The position numbers were made by a program, and so were the translations under genes. Source: Hybos culiciformis (lineage: Eukaryota > Arthropoda > Insecta > Diptera > Hybotidae). From it: a stretch of 64,000 nt of DNA. Shown here piece by piece: positions 28,532 to 40,400 of the stretch (positions are counted from its first letter, which is position 1; each line of letters starts with the position of its first letter). The stretch lies in the NCBI GenBank assembly GCA_964007475.1, contig OZ023275.1:13805829-13869828 (forward strand), in the 5' to 3' direction. The notes under the pieces are model-generated. The model had not been told where the DNA came from, ran no database searches, and saw nothing but the letters and a program-made list of their open reading frames with translations.

Positions 28532-29038
28532 TTTTTTTTTTTTTTTTTTTTTTTATTACAGTTACCAAATCACTAGGTGGGATACCTTTTATACTAAAGA
28601 AGTATGGATTTGGTAATGAGGACAGGAAGTTTAGACGGGATTAAACAGTGGGACAGTTAGTAGGTAATCATTTACACTTTTCTTAAAACGGCGCAAGTCG
28701 TAAATTAAGCGTCCACCAGCTGTTGGGAACAACTTTAATGGGAGAGCATTCCACATTTTCGAGGTGCGAATTGAAAACGAATCACCGAAGCTCGTTCTAT
28801 CACATCTGGGAATTTTTACGAAATATGGGTGTGAAGTTGAAGCAGTACGTGTTTGGCGTGAAAATACTTGAAGTTGAGGAAGAAGGGCTTTTACTTCCAG
28901 GGAACACGTATCCAATCCATTCCAACAAGGTATTTATAAAAAATGGAAAGTGAACCTACATTACGACGGTGGTTGAGTGATGTTAATGAGCTGGTGGTTT
29001 GGTGATTGTTTATCAATCTAATAGCCCTTATAAAAATG
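28532..29038 (-). mobile_element. 5'-truncated non-LTR retrotransposon fragment (CR1/jockey-like reverse transcriptase C-terminus)
   Basis: On the minus strand the frame from 29,038 gives AIRLIN, then LTSLNHRRNVGSLSIFYKY, the conserved segment that follows the reverse-transcriptase core in CR1/jockey-type elements. Near 28,920 the reading moves to another frame, which continues with SHPYFVKIPRCDRTSFGDSF and MWNALP to a stop at 28,631. After about 75 nt of 3' UTR the element ends in a run of 23 T on the plus strand, i.e. a poly(A) tail in its own orientation. It is dead: truncated at the 5' end (an in-frame stop lies just upstream of 29,038) and frameshifted. The clade is inferred from motif style only. 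Confidence 0.85.
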
Positions 29039-31227
29039 TTAGGATATATAGAAAATGATTAGATTAGATTCGATCAAATACATTTATGTACATATATAAA
29101 ATTATCATTCTCCGAGCTAGACATAACATTAATTGGTGTTCTCCCAGAGATTTTATCAATGAAGAATACATTATACAATTCAGTTACACAATTTTTTTTA
29201 TTTTCTTTAAATGGAACATAACATAGTACAATTGTACAGATTGGTCGTATATCTGAATGTATATACATATATTTAAATATAATTTTTATTAAAGAACAAT
29301 ATAAATTCTCCGACATAATGTTATCACACTGAGACATTTATTTCAATTTATTAAATAATTTGAACATTATAAAGGAAATTAATTCTGTTTTTTTTGTTTT
29401 GTATAAATTTCATTGAGACAATTTAGTTTAAAAATGTACATTACATTAATAAATAATATAATATTGAACCTGATGATGTGATTGAAGTTTAAAAATTTTT
29501 AAATTAATAAAAAAAAAGATTTTCTCTTTCTGAATTATTATTATTTAACTAATTATTTGATCACAAATGAAAATTTTCAAAAAACAATTATATTATTTAG
29601 AAGATAATAGAATTAGTGTCAGTAGCTTAAAGATAATATCAGGAGTAAACATTTACACAATATTTATTTATAATATTTTTATTTATAAGAAACTTATTCA
29701 ATGGAATGGCGCGGGCGACTCTGGCGTTGAAAATGTATTTATCAGATGGTACGACTATGTAAATGACATACACCCAGGGTAATGAACTTCCAGAAATTAA
29801 CTTTTAGATGTTAAAGAATTGATTGTAAAAATTTAATATAATAATTGAATTTTTTCAATTTTCAAGAGATGACAGCTTTTTTATGGCTTCTTAAGTTATG
29901 TATTTATGTGCATTAAGTATAGTTAAATTATAGTTAACAATATAATGCACAAGCATTCGATTATTCTAATTATTCTCACAATGGCGATATACAGCGTGTA
30001 CAATATAAGAATAAATTAAGAATTCACAATCGCGAAAAATTTTCTTTCAGCTATAAATTAATAAAGAATTAATCAATTTTTAGAACGTTTTTTTTTTGCC
30101 TGCTTATTAGATATTTCAAAACTATGCTCAAGAAACGTTCTACAATTTATAATCCTTTAATACCTGAGTAAACATAAAATCCATTAAAAAATAATTTTAA
30201 AATAATAAAATTAAAAAAAAAAAACAGTTAAAAAGGTCATATAAAAAGAAATAAATTAAAATGAACATGAAATTCTATAAAAAACAAACCATTAATTATT
30301 TTTTTTTGTCTTTAATGTAAATTCCTGATATCTTTTATCTATGAAGTTTATGCTAGAAACATCATTATATTTGCATGGAGAATAAAAAAGATATGTAAAA
30401 AAAAGTAGCAACAACTATTTTCAAGCTATTTCCAAAGGAATTAAACTCAACTTAAAAGGATTATTAAACACAATAATCCTTCTTGTATATACAGTAAGTT
30501 AATTCATGAATTTCTGAAATTTAAATTAAAATTTAACTAAGCGTCAACAAAATGTATACTTAAAAAATCTAATTTAATAAATGCTCAACAGATGTCAGAT
30601 AAATATGTTAATTCAACTTAATACTAATTTGAATTTACTACTACATAGCGTAAATATGTATAATAATTTAATAAAATTTCTTTAATCTTAAATCTTGTTA
30701 AAAAAAAAAAAAAGTGTTTTCCTACATTATTATAAATTATATCCTTCATGTATATCGAATAATCCCTTTTTATCTAGTCTTTCTATAGTCTTTTAGGATT
30801 ATAAAAACTATATGAAATTAAAATTCATTCACTATCAACCCAATGCTTCTATGGGAATGTATCTCTCTCATGGCGCTAAAATGTTCAAAAACTGTAATAT
30901 AAAAATTCAAATCTAATTCAAATTATACGTACTACGAACAAGATTTCCTTCTTTTTTATTTTCCCGAATCATAACTAAATATTTATATATTTCTGAAAAA
31001 GAAAGTTTTTTATTTTAGAAGCCTACATTTAATTAATTACAAAAGAAATTAAAGTATACATTAAAGAACAAATTGACAAGATAAAAAACTTTTCCTTATC
31101 TCCAAGGACTGAGTTCGATAAATATTTTCTTTTAACAACTAAAAAACAATTTATTGAAAGAACAAAAATGTACACATACTGACATGAGTATATTATATTT
31201 TCAATCATAAGTTTTGTTTATATAGTA
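29039..31227. other. Gene-free stretch between two mobile-element remnants
   Basis: AT-rich with no supportable gene. A short GC-richer island at about 29,700-29,790 carries the end of an open frame (WNGAGDSGVENVFIRWYDYV) that looks more protein-like than its surroundings, but I cannot identify it and it has no clear exon borders. Nothing else was seen. Confidence 0.45.
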
Positions 31228-31829
31228 CTAGCTGTACCCGCACACACGTTGTTGTGGAACACACGTTTTAAGTGAAATTTTTGTTGTCAGATTGAAAAAA
31301 AATTATAGGAGCTAGTTATTTTAATAATTTGAGAAAATATCTAAGAAGAATTAATATTTATCATTTCTACTTATTCAACACTTAAATTGTATGAAATACA
31401 ATGATATCGAATGATATCCTTCCCTTAAACAGGTTTCCAAACCAAACCAAATTTGTGTTTTTATCCATTTCCTTTTTTTATGAATAAATTTGAATGAAAT
31501 CGGAAGAACTTTTGCAGTCCGCCCCCATGGGAGGTCCCTGGGTAGGAGGTCGCTGGGTAGAAGGGCAACAAATTTTTTGTTACGAAATTTGTGTGTAATC
31601 AGATCTTCTTTTTACATACCAAATTTGAATGAAATCGGACGAACTTTTGAAGGTCGCCCCCGGGGGAAGTCCCTGGATAGGAGGCCAATCAAATTTTAAT
31701 AAGCCTATAACGACCCCCGGCCTGACACAAAGACATGGTGTAAGTTTGAAAACGATCCGTTGAGCGGTTTAGGAGCCTATTCGGAACAGACAAACAGGCA
31801 ACTTCGCTTTTATATATATAGATAGATAC
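31228..31829 (+). mobile_element. Dispersed repeat with internal tandem duplication and 'tatatatagat' tail
   Basis: The block starts CTAGCTGTACCCGC and ends CTTCGCTTTTATATATATAG, a layout seen in many arthropod genomes as degraded retroelement tails. It is clearly richer in GC than its surroundings. An internal unit of about 135 bp is present twice: 31,446-31,580 and 31,581-31,715. The common core is AAATTTGAATGAAATCGG, at 31,486 and 31,621. A TAGTA direct repeat (31,223-31,227 and 31,830-31,834) flanks it and may be the target-site duplication. The frame across it is interrupted, so it is not coding now. Class (RTE, CR1 or Penelope-like) is undecided. Confidence 0.6.
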
Positions 31830-34800
31830 TAGTATATAAATACGAATAACTTAACGTTATTGTTTGAAAATTTGAAAAATGGTCACATAACATATTTTTT
31901 TTTTATGTACACACAATAAATTGTGTTGTATATGTATATTGTGACCATTATAATTTCCAGTTCACGTTCTTATCAGAATCATTTTTTATTATTTTCTGAA
32001 ATCAGATGAAATTCTGAAAATTTTCAACATTCTTGGGTGTTTAAAAAAAATATATATATATTTCATAATTCCTATGAATTTATTTTCAGTAGATTAACAA
32101 TTTTTATGTAGATTATCTTCTTTTTTTTTTGTATATTTAATATTAATAAGGAACTATTAATCAACACTACTGAATTAACCACATCAAAGAGATTTTGGTA
32201 CAATTAAATGAAAATAAAATAAATATATAAGTAAAACTCATTTAATTTATTTTAGTTCCAAAAAAAACGTATTTAATCAGTCTAAAAAAAATTTTTTTTT
32301 AAAGAAAAAACTCAAGGATCATGTTCAAATATCTTAAATTTTATGTTATATGTATACTTTCATTCAGCAAAACGTGTTTGCTCTTAACAGCTCTTTAAAT
32401 ACATTATGTATTTTTTTTTAACAGTTTGATGATATATATGAATGTTTTATCTATACAGTTTATATGTTTTTTAAATCTATTATAAGGAATATGAAATTAA
32501 AATATATTCTCAAGAATAATTAACTTTTATATAATATTTACATTTATTATGGTATTTATCTTTTGTCAAAAAACTGTACAGGAATTTTATGATCTAACTT
32601 TTTGCATTTTCTAATTACCTAAACATTAACTTGCTCGCAAAAGCCGCACATTATTTTTTGTTAAAGTTTTATATGAAACCATCCTAGTTATTTTTATTAA
32701 TATTTATGTATGATAGCAATTTAAATTCAATAAATATATATAAATAATGTGGAATTAACATTATTTAAATGTAGATATTAATTTTATGCTCATTTTATGA
32801 AATTATTTCTGAAATCTCATATGAAAAACTATTGTTCGCACATAATAAATGTTTAGATTTTTACAGCTTATTTATAAATAACATCATCAAGACTTTTGGT
32901 AGTTGTCTTCAGAATAAATTAAATATGTAAGGATATTCAGTATACTCGAAAGAATAAAATTTCTAATAAAATCTATAACAAATTTTTAGGAAAATATATA
33001 GTTAATAATTATCATAAGAAATACATTTTGTTTGTTATAGCATTACAGTATTACTGCATTTACTTACTCTTTAACTAAATTTAAGAGGTTCTTTTCAAAA
33101 TTATTTCATATTTTCGTATTCTTAGCATTCTGATATATAAAACTTTGTAAACTCTATACTTTTTATTTAAAATATTTTCATTAATTAATGGCAAAAGTAT
33201 ATATAAATGAATTCTTTCACTTATAATTAATTCTATACAATATATGTATTTATTTTTAATATTGTTAAATTAACATTTTAATTTGAAATTAAAGTATAGA
33301 GTTAATGATAGAAATGGAGGATACAGATAGTAATGGTTTTCGTTGTTTTTTTTTCGCTATATTATTTATGTTAAATAAATAAAACCAAAAGAGCGACAGG
33401 AATTAATCTAATAGAAAATTAATTTATTTTTAAATCGAATTATCTATCAATTTATGTGTACACGTATAATAATGCGTGAAATGAATGAATTAAAATTTTT
33501 TTTTTTTTTTAATTTAACAATTAATTCATTCGGTTTGGTTTGGGGATTTTTGTTTTATAAATAATTACTATACACTATATATATAAACGAAAGTCATACA
33601 GCAGTCAACAGTTTGTCTAGCATTACATAGTGTGTAGGTTCTAAATTGAATTTATTTAATTAAGAATAAATCAGTTGAAATATCCACTTTTTTACTGCAC
33701 TATAGTGTTAGAATTTACTTTAAATGTCCAGAAACTTTATCCATACTACTTTATGTATTGTTGTAGTTTTATATATTTGGTTAAATGTAATGTATACATT
33801 ATAATGTTGTGTATTTACACAAAATACTTACACACTGATTACTTTATAAATTAAAAAAAAAACTATAATTTAATATAGAGAAACTAGATTAAAAGTTATC
33901 ACAACGTTCTTAAATTTAAGACTTTGTTAGTACAAAATCTTTATTTAACACAGAATGAAATCAATGAAGTTTTAAAAATAATATAAAATATGATTCTTGT
34001 AAAAACCAAGAGAATTTTTCTTGATATAACGAAATCGAGGGCTTGATTAATTTAAGTAAATGTACATAAAAAGTTAACAAAAATATATAAACATAATTAT
34101 GTAAATTAAGAAGTTTATATGTTCATTTATGTTTAAAGTAGTGTTCTAGTAACTAGTGTTTTAATGTTCTTCAAACATGCTGGGTAAGATTAAAAATATT
34201 TTAATATTTTAAACGAAATTTACACAATTATGTATGAATAAATATTAATATATTATGTATGTAGTATATAATAATAAAATCTTTCAATATTATTAGTAAG
34301 AATGAAGTAAAATTTGTTTTATTACTTTATTCTGCAGAATTAATCATGTGTATAACTTTAATATTAATCCCAAAAATGTAATCATCAAATTTTTTTTTTT
34401 ACATGAAACAAAGCATGTTACTCAGATTAATGATGATTAATGTCAAAATATTAAAACTTGTTTTAATTCACATAAATTTTATTTTTCTTATTATGACCAA
34501 AAATGTAAAAAATTATATCTCATACTTTTAAGAAGATAGAAGTTCAGAAAACTCATTTAATAGCCAATAACACTATTCTAAAATTTTCCAAGAAAACTTT
34601 TATTTTTTCATAAAAAAAGAATGTATAGAAAAACTTTAAAAACTTTCTTCATTACAAATTGTTTTTCTTAAAAGAAATAAAGTGACCCCTAATAAAGTCA
34701 TTGTGTTGAAATTTTGGTTAGCAAAAAAAAATATAAATTTAAGGACATATTTATTGAAAATATAATAAGCGAAAACTCATGTAAATGTCATCTTTTATTA

Positions 34801-36994
34801 TAACTACTTGAATTTGACACAAAACTAATGAAAGTTTTATGTAGTCTCTCTAAATAAATGTACTTATGCTAATGCTGTATTGTATATTTTATTTATTTCA
34901 AAAAAATAAATTATAAGCATAATATAAGTTATAAATTGAACAATGTTGGTTGGAAGAAAGCGATTACAATTTTTTTGATATGGTCATTAGTTTAAATTTT
35001 TAGCCTGTTTCCATCAAAAATGAAAAATGGACTGTATAAAACATGTCCATCTCTCCGGCACTAAAATACTTATAACCACTATATTTTATTTTTATTTGAA
35101 TTCCAAAACATACGAAATCTCCCAACCATCAGTCAAAGGTATAAATAATTTTCATACAACATTTTTAAATTAATTTTGATGAAAATTGTTATATTATATA
35201 TATGGTATAGAACTTAATGGTATTGGTGTAATGATATTGTTTAGATATTACCAAGGTATCTTAAAATTAAAGTATCTTAAATCGAAATGCTGAAAACGAG
35301 CCCTATAGTTAATTTAGTCTGAAATACTCTTCATTCTTCTATGAAACTATAGTTTTCGAGGTTTAATTTATTTGCTTAACACAGCTGATTTAATAAGTAA
35401 AGTTCATTAGGTCACAGTCTTGCATTTACAGTGATTTACTAGTTTTAATAACTCTTTATATGCTACTTATCGAAAAGGCAAAATGATCAATGTCTCATTA
35501 ATGAGTTCAACCTTTAAACCTATGATATGTTTACAATGTACGTAATGTACATTGTACATATATAACCTTTTTTTTGCAAACATAAAAGAAAAAAAAACCA
35601 TTCTATATTTTATCCATGATGATGAATTGGACAGTATTATATTTTTATTAAAAATATTGAATTTCGAAAAAAAATTTTTTTATTATTCAACTTCAATTTA
35701 TTTTTACTTACAAATTCATCATTAATAGCTTTTGATAGTTTTATGCAATCCTTCCACAATCAAAATAAGAGATACTATCTGTTCTATATGCTGAACAACA
35801 ACATTTTTACATTTTATGAACATATTATAAGTATACTGTGTAATCGGTCTGTACTATTTTTATCGTAACATTTAATGTTTTCTACAGCTTTGATATATGA
35901 GACCAAAATAACAATTTTATGAGAAAAAGATATCTGTTTTACTGTCTGCTAGACACATTCATCCATTTAAGTATCAACAAAAAATTATATGAGTTCCATT
36001 TAGAAAAAAAATGTAATAATGAAGTGGAAATGTCTAATTTTTTTTCTTAAAAGAAAAGTTAAACTCGAGAGAAGTCTGTTAAAATAAATTATTATTTCAT
36101 TCAAAAAGCCAGTAGAGAAAGAAAACTATGTTGATTATAATTAATTTAGTTTTCATTTAAACAATATTGTTAATTACTACAACTATTTAAATACATGATA
36201 ATTATTATAAGGACAATACCGTATTAAAATTAAAAAAGCAGCAGAAAACATCAATTGTAAATTCAATTCCCTTTGACAACAAAATTCTTTAAATATGAAA
36301 ATTGCCAATTAAAACTTTTTATTAATTAATTTTTATTGAATTCAATAATTATGTAATGGAAGTACATAGTAATTAATATAAATCAAAATGAATTGTTTGA
36401 TCCTTTCTGGTACAAAAAAAAAAAACCAATATCAATTGAACTTTATTGATTAAATTGAATTAGAAATTAATTAGTCCTTATTTCAATTAAAATATTTTTG
36501 AATGAAACGTATCCTGTATTCATAAATCTATAAATTATCCTTACTATTATAAATATCATAATTTTCCGAATTATTGTTAAATCGTAGATAATTTTTTCTT
36601 CTTTCATGATATTTATTATTTAATTAACTAAATTACACAATAATGCACCATATTTTCTGTCTTATAATAATTATGTTATAAATATGTATGTATCTGTGTG
36701 TGTGTGATATTAACATAAAATAGAGGAATTAAAAAATTCCAGGGCAGTTTAGTCAAGAGGTGGTTTGAAGTTATAAAAAAAATCGTAAGAACATAATGAT
36801 GTACATATATGATTTTTATGAAAAATAAACACCAAGCTATATACCAAGTCAATGAAACCACAATGTCAAGTCAAGCACTTCAACTCAAAATTAATTTTAA
36901 TGTGTATGTCTTAGTCTTCGGTAAGTTATATTTACATTCGCAAATTTAGCTCGGTAAATGGTCCATTACATGCATCAATACACATGCAATTATA
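31830..36994. other. Gene-free AT-rich stretch
   Basis: No gene, RNA or long repeat could be supported. There is a small inverted repeat of GTACATTGT/ACAATGTAC at about 35,534-35,560 and a short (TG)n run near 36,698. A slightly GC-richer patch at 35,000-35,160 has no recognisable coding content. Confidence 0.5.
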
Positions 36995-37023
36995 GGGAAA
37001 TGTAAATTGTATTTACATTTCCC
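36995..37023. repeat. Perfect short hairpin
   Basis: The arms GGGAAATGTAAAT and ATTTACATTTCCC (13 bp each, perfect) are separated by 3 nt. It is the first of three successive inverted repeats within 480 bp. Confidence 0.85.
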
Positions 37024-37314
37024 TGTGATGTAAATTGTATATTGTATTTACTTACTTCATTTTGAACTGCGTAATACTATAAACAAAAATAATATCACTC
37101 ACACTCACTCATATTTCCATTTTTTCCTTTTATCTCTAAAAGAAAGAGAAATTAAAGGATAATTAACGTGGAAAAAATCCCTTTTTTTCTTTTATCTTTA
37201 TTTTTTATTATAAATTATCTCTATTCTATTTTATTATTCTATTCTATTTTATTATAAAATATCTCTATATTCTCTCTTTGCAACTCCCTCTCACATGCAC
37301 ATTAAAGCAGTATA

Positions 37315-37474
37315 CAATACATGTTAATCAAATTTGTTATACAGCTCGTTGTGTATACACACAAACACATAGACACTCGTCAATATTATATCACTCGACC
37401 TTCGGTTTCGTGATATAATTTTGACTCGTGTCTATGTGTTTGTGTGTATACACAACTTTTCATAACATGTATTG
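37315..37474. repeat. 160-nt inverted repeat with near-perfect 47-bp arms
   Basis: The core arms 37,348-37,394 and 37,410-37,456 are reverse complements at 44 of 47 positions by eye, with a 15-nt loop (TCGACCTTCGGTTTC). Outside the core, CAATACATGTTA at 37,315 pairs again with TAACATGTATTG ending at 37,474, leaving an unpaired bulge on the left side. The stem contains GTGTATACACACAAACACAT. There are no open frames. It is either a palindromic MITE-like element or a locus for a long hairpin RNA; transcription cannot be judged from the sequence. Confidence 0.9.
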
Positions 37475-40400
37475 TGATCTACTATTACGATTCTGAAAAT
37501 TATAAAATAAAAATTCGAATTTCATGAACTGTTTAAAATTTTAAATGGTCAATTGAATATAAATTTCACATAACCTCGCTTGACTTATGTCTATTGGTAA
37601 CTGAAAACCCATTAATTGTTCTTAATCGTTATTTAATTCATTTGGAAAATATCTTAATATTTATTATATAATATAAAATCATAATTCCGGAAAATTTTCT
37701 AACCTTTATTAATTATTCTAGAAAAAATTCTTTTCCCAATTATGTTGCAATAAAATACAGAAATGTTTACAAAATTAATGTACTACTTACATATATAGTA
37801 AAGAGTGGAGATTATTTTTATAATCAGAAAAACTAACAAAGTTAATTAAAAAAAAAAGTTTTTCCTTAAGAATTATATAGTCCTAAAGGTTAATTTTTTT
37901 TTATTTCTTTAAAAAAATCTAATTTTGATTAAAAAACTTTAATGCTAAGCATTAATGTCATTAGCAATAAAACCATAGTTATACCTCATATTTGAATATC
38001 TAGAACAGAATGTTTTCTGATGTTTAAAGTTAAGGTGTGGTCAAGATTATTATTATGTTAATATTTTAAATTCAAAAAAATTTAAGATTATCTAAGTTCT
38101 CGCAAACTTACTAAATATCAAATTTAAATTGGTGTGATGATAATTAAATATTTTTGAATTAAAAATGTTTGTGATAATTTTTGTACTTTAGGTAATGGTA
38201 ATAGTAATTTAATTATTCTAAGTGCAGAATTAAGTTTGTCATTTATAGACTATTGACTTTTCCTTGTAGCAATAATATAATTATTAAAAACATGATTCCA
38301 TAATGGTATAGCTAAGTACAAAACAATATACTTAAAATTATTTAAAGAGCATACTATCGGTAAAAAATTAATTAAATTTTATAGTATATTGTTTAGAACT
38401 TAACATTCTGACGTGTATGATATAAATACAAATAATTTATTCTCAAGCAAATAGCTTTCTTATGAAGCTAATAGTGTTAAAATTTTTTATGTCTCAAATT
38501 TACTTCTCAGAATATATTTTTACTTCTAAACTATAGAACAATTATATATCAAAAAATAAAATATACTAGTTCAGCTAGGTCCACATTGCTGGCCTATATA
38601 AACCTTTCCATATAAATTTATTGTAACATTTGAACATTTGTTTGGTTTGGCGAATAATAAATCCGTTGCATAATTGTCCGATGCATAATTGTCCCGTCTG
38701 CTCAACTTTAACAACCTTAGATGCTGAATTTTTCGAAATTACAAAGGAATCCAGTTTTCAAGTATCATGTACTAACTTCGTACTTTTTGGCTTTGCATTA
38801 ATGAATCAATCAATCAGGAATTCTGTCTTTATAATACTACTATAAATTTTAATTTGGTACAATAGCGTAATAAAATTTATTTCATTTAATATAATTTATT
38901 AAGCAATCATAATTTAATCCATAATATAAATTAATTCTTAAAAAAGAAAAAGGTTATTTTATGATTTATTTATTCTTATAAATCATCATCATTCCAAATC
39001 GTAGGTTCATATAAAACGCAAACAGATATCTTGATATCTTATTTTTTAAGACAACAAAAATAGCATTAGTAACGCTGCTGTTTTGATTTATTATTATTTT
39101 CAAATGAGGAAACAAACTAAAATGAAATTTAAGTGTCAATATTAAATACACAGTAAGTTCAAACCAAGATAATTTTTTTGTTTGATGAATTAATAAATAA
39201 TAATATAACATATTATGCATATATTATATACACATATGGGGATAAGTATAATATTCATTTCATTTTCATTAATCAATTATTAATCAATTATCACACATTT
39301 AAAAAATATATATATATATATAATAGAAATAAGGTAATAGACTTTTTTTTGACCGTCTGCCGCAGTTCTATAGCTGACGCCGAAACAATGTAATCTATTA
39401 CATTAATTTGTCAAAGTTTTTCAAAACTTGTAGAAAAGAAATAATGCTTAAAAAACTAACAAAAAAAAATTAAAAACATAAACAAAAAAAATTTAATATG
39501 AATAAATTCTTTAAATATTGCAGATAACAATAACGATAAAATAAAAGTAATATTTTTGTATATTATTCAATTTTTCTGTCAAATGTTTACAATTTTTTAC
39601 AACGAAAAAGAAAAAAATTATAAATATCTTGGTATCATTTGTTCCTATATATACATGTATATATTATACATTATTACGTGTACATAAAATGTGTTCTCAT
39701 ATTTCCTTTTCTTATCAAAATATGCTAATTTGATTAAAAACTTTTCTGATTTTTCCAAAGAAAAAAAAAATTAAAAAATGTTTTTGTTATGAATACTTTT
39801 TGGAGACAAGAAATACTTAAATATTTTTCTCATCACGTATACAATAATAAGCTGGTATTAATAAATGAAATTTTTTGTAAATTATTATGTTAGATTCTTA
39901 TAATGTTTTATACAAAATTATAATAATAAATTTACAGTATATTATATAATAACGAATAATATGTGTATATAAAATACATATAGGTTTAAAAATATTTAAA
40001 TGATTACGCGTTTAATTTTAATATTGTGTTGATTCGAATTCTTTTTCTCTTTAGAAATTGTCTGATAGAACTTTAATGTTCTGAAAAAACAAATTTGTGT
40101 CAGTTATGAAATAATACACAAGAATTAATTTGTAAGTTATATAAATTAAGCTGATCCAACCTTCGTAGTTAATATATTATTTAATGGAATTAGCGATTAT
40201 GCCTCCGATTACTTAGTGATAATAAGCCAAGTATCATTGTCTTTGCTTATTTTCATTTTTCCAAAGGTCAATTACTCACAAATATTCAAGAAGTAATGTT
40301 GAAGGGATCATATTCAGCTAAGTAAACAAATATGAATGCTTGATTGAATACAGAAGAATAAATATTTATATGTAATTATATTTCCAATCAATTAAAAAAC

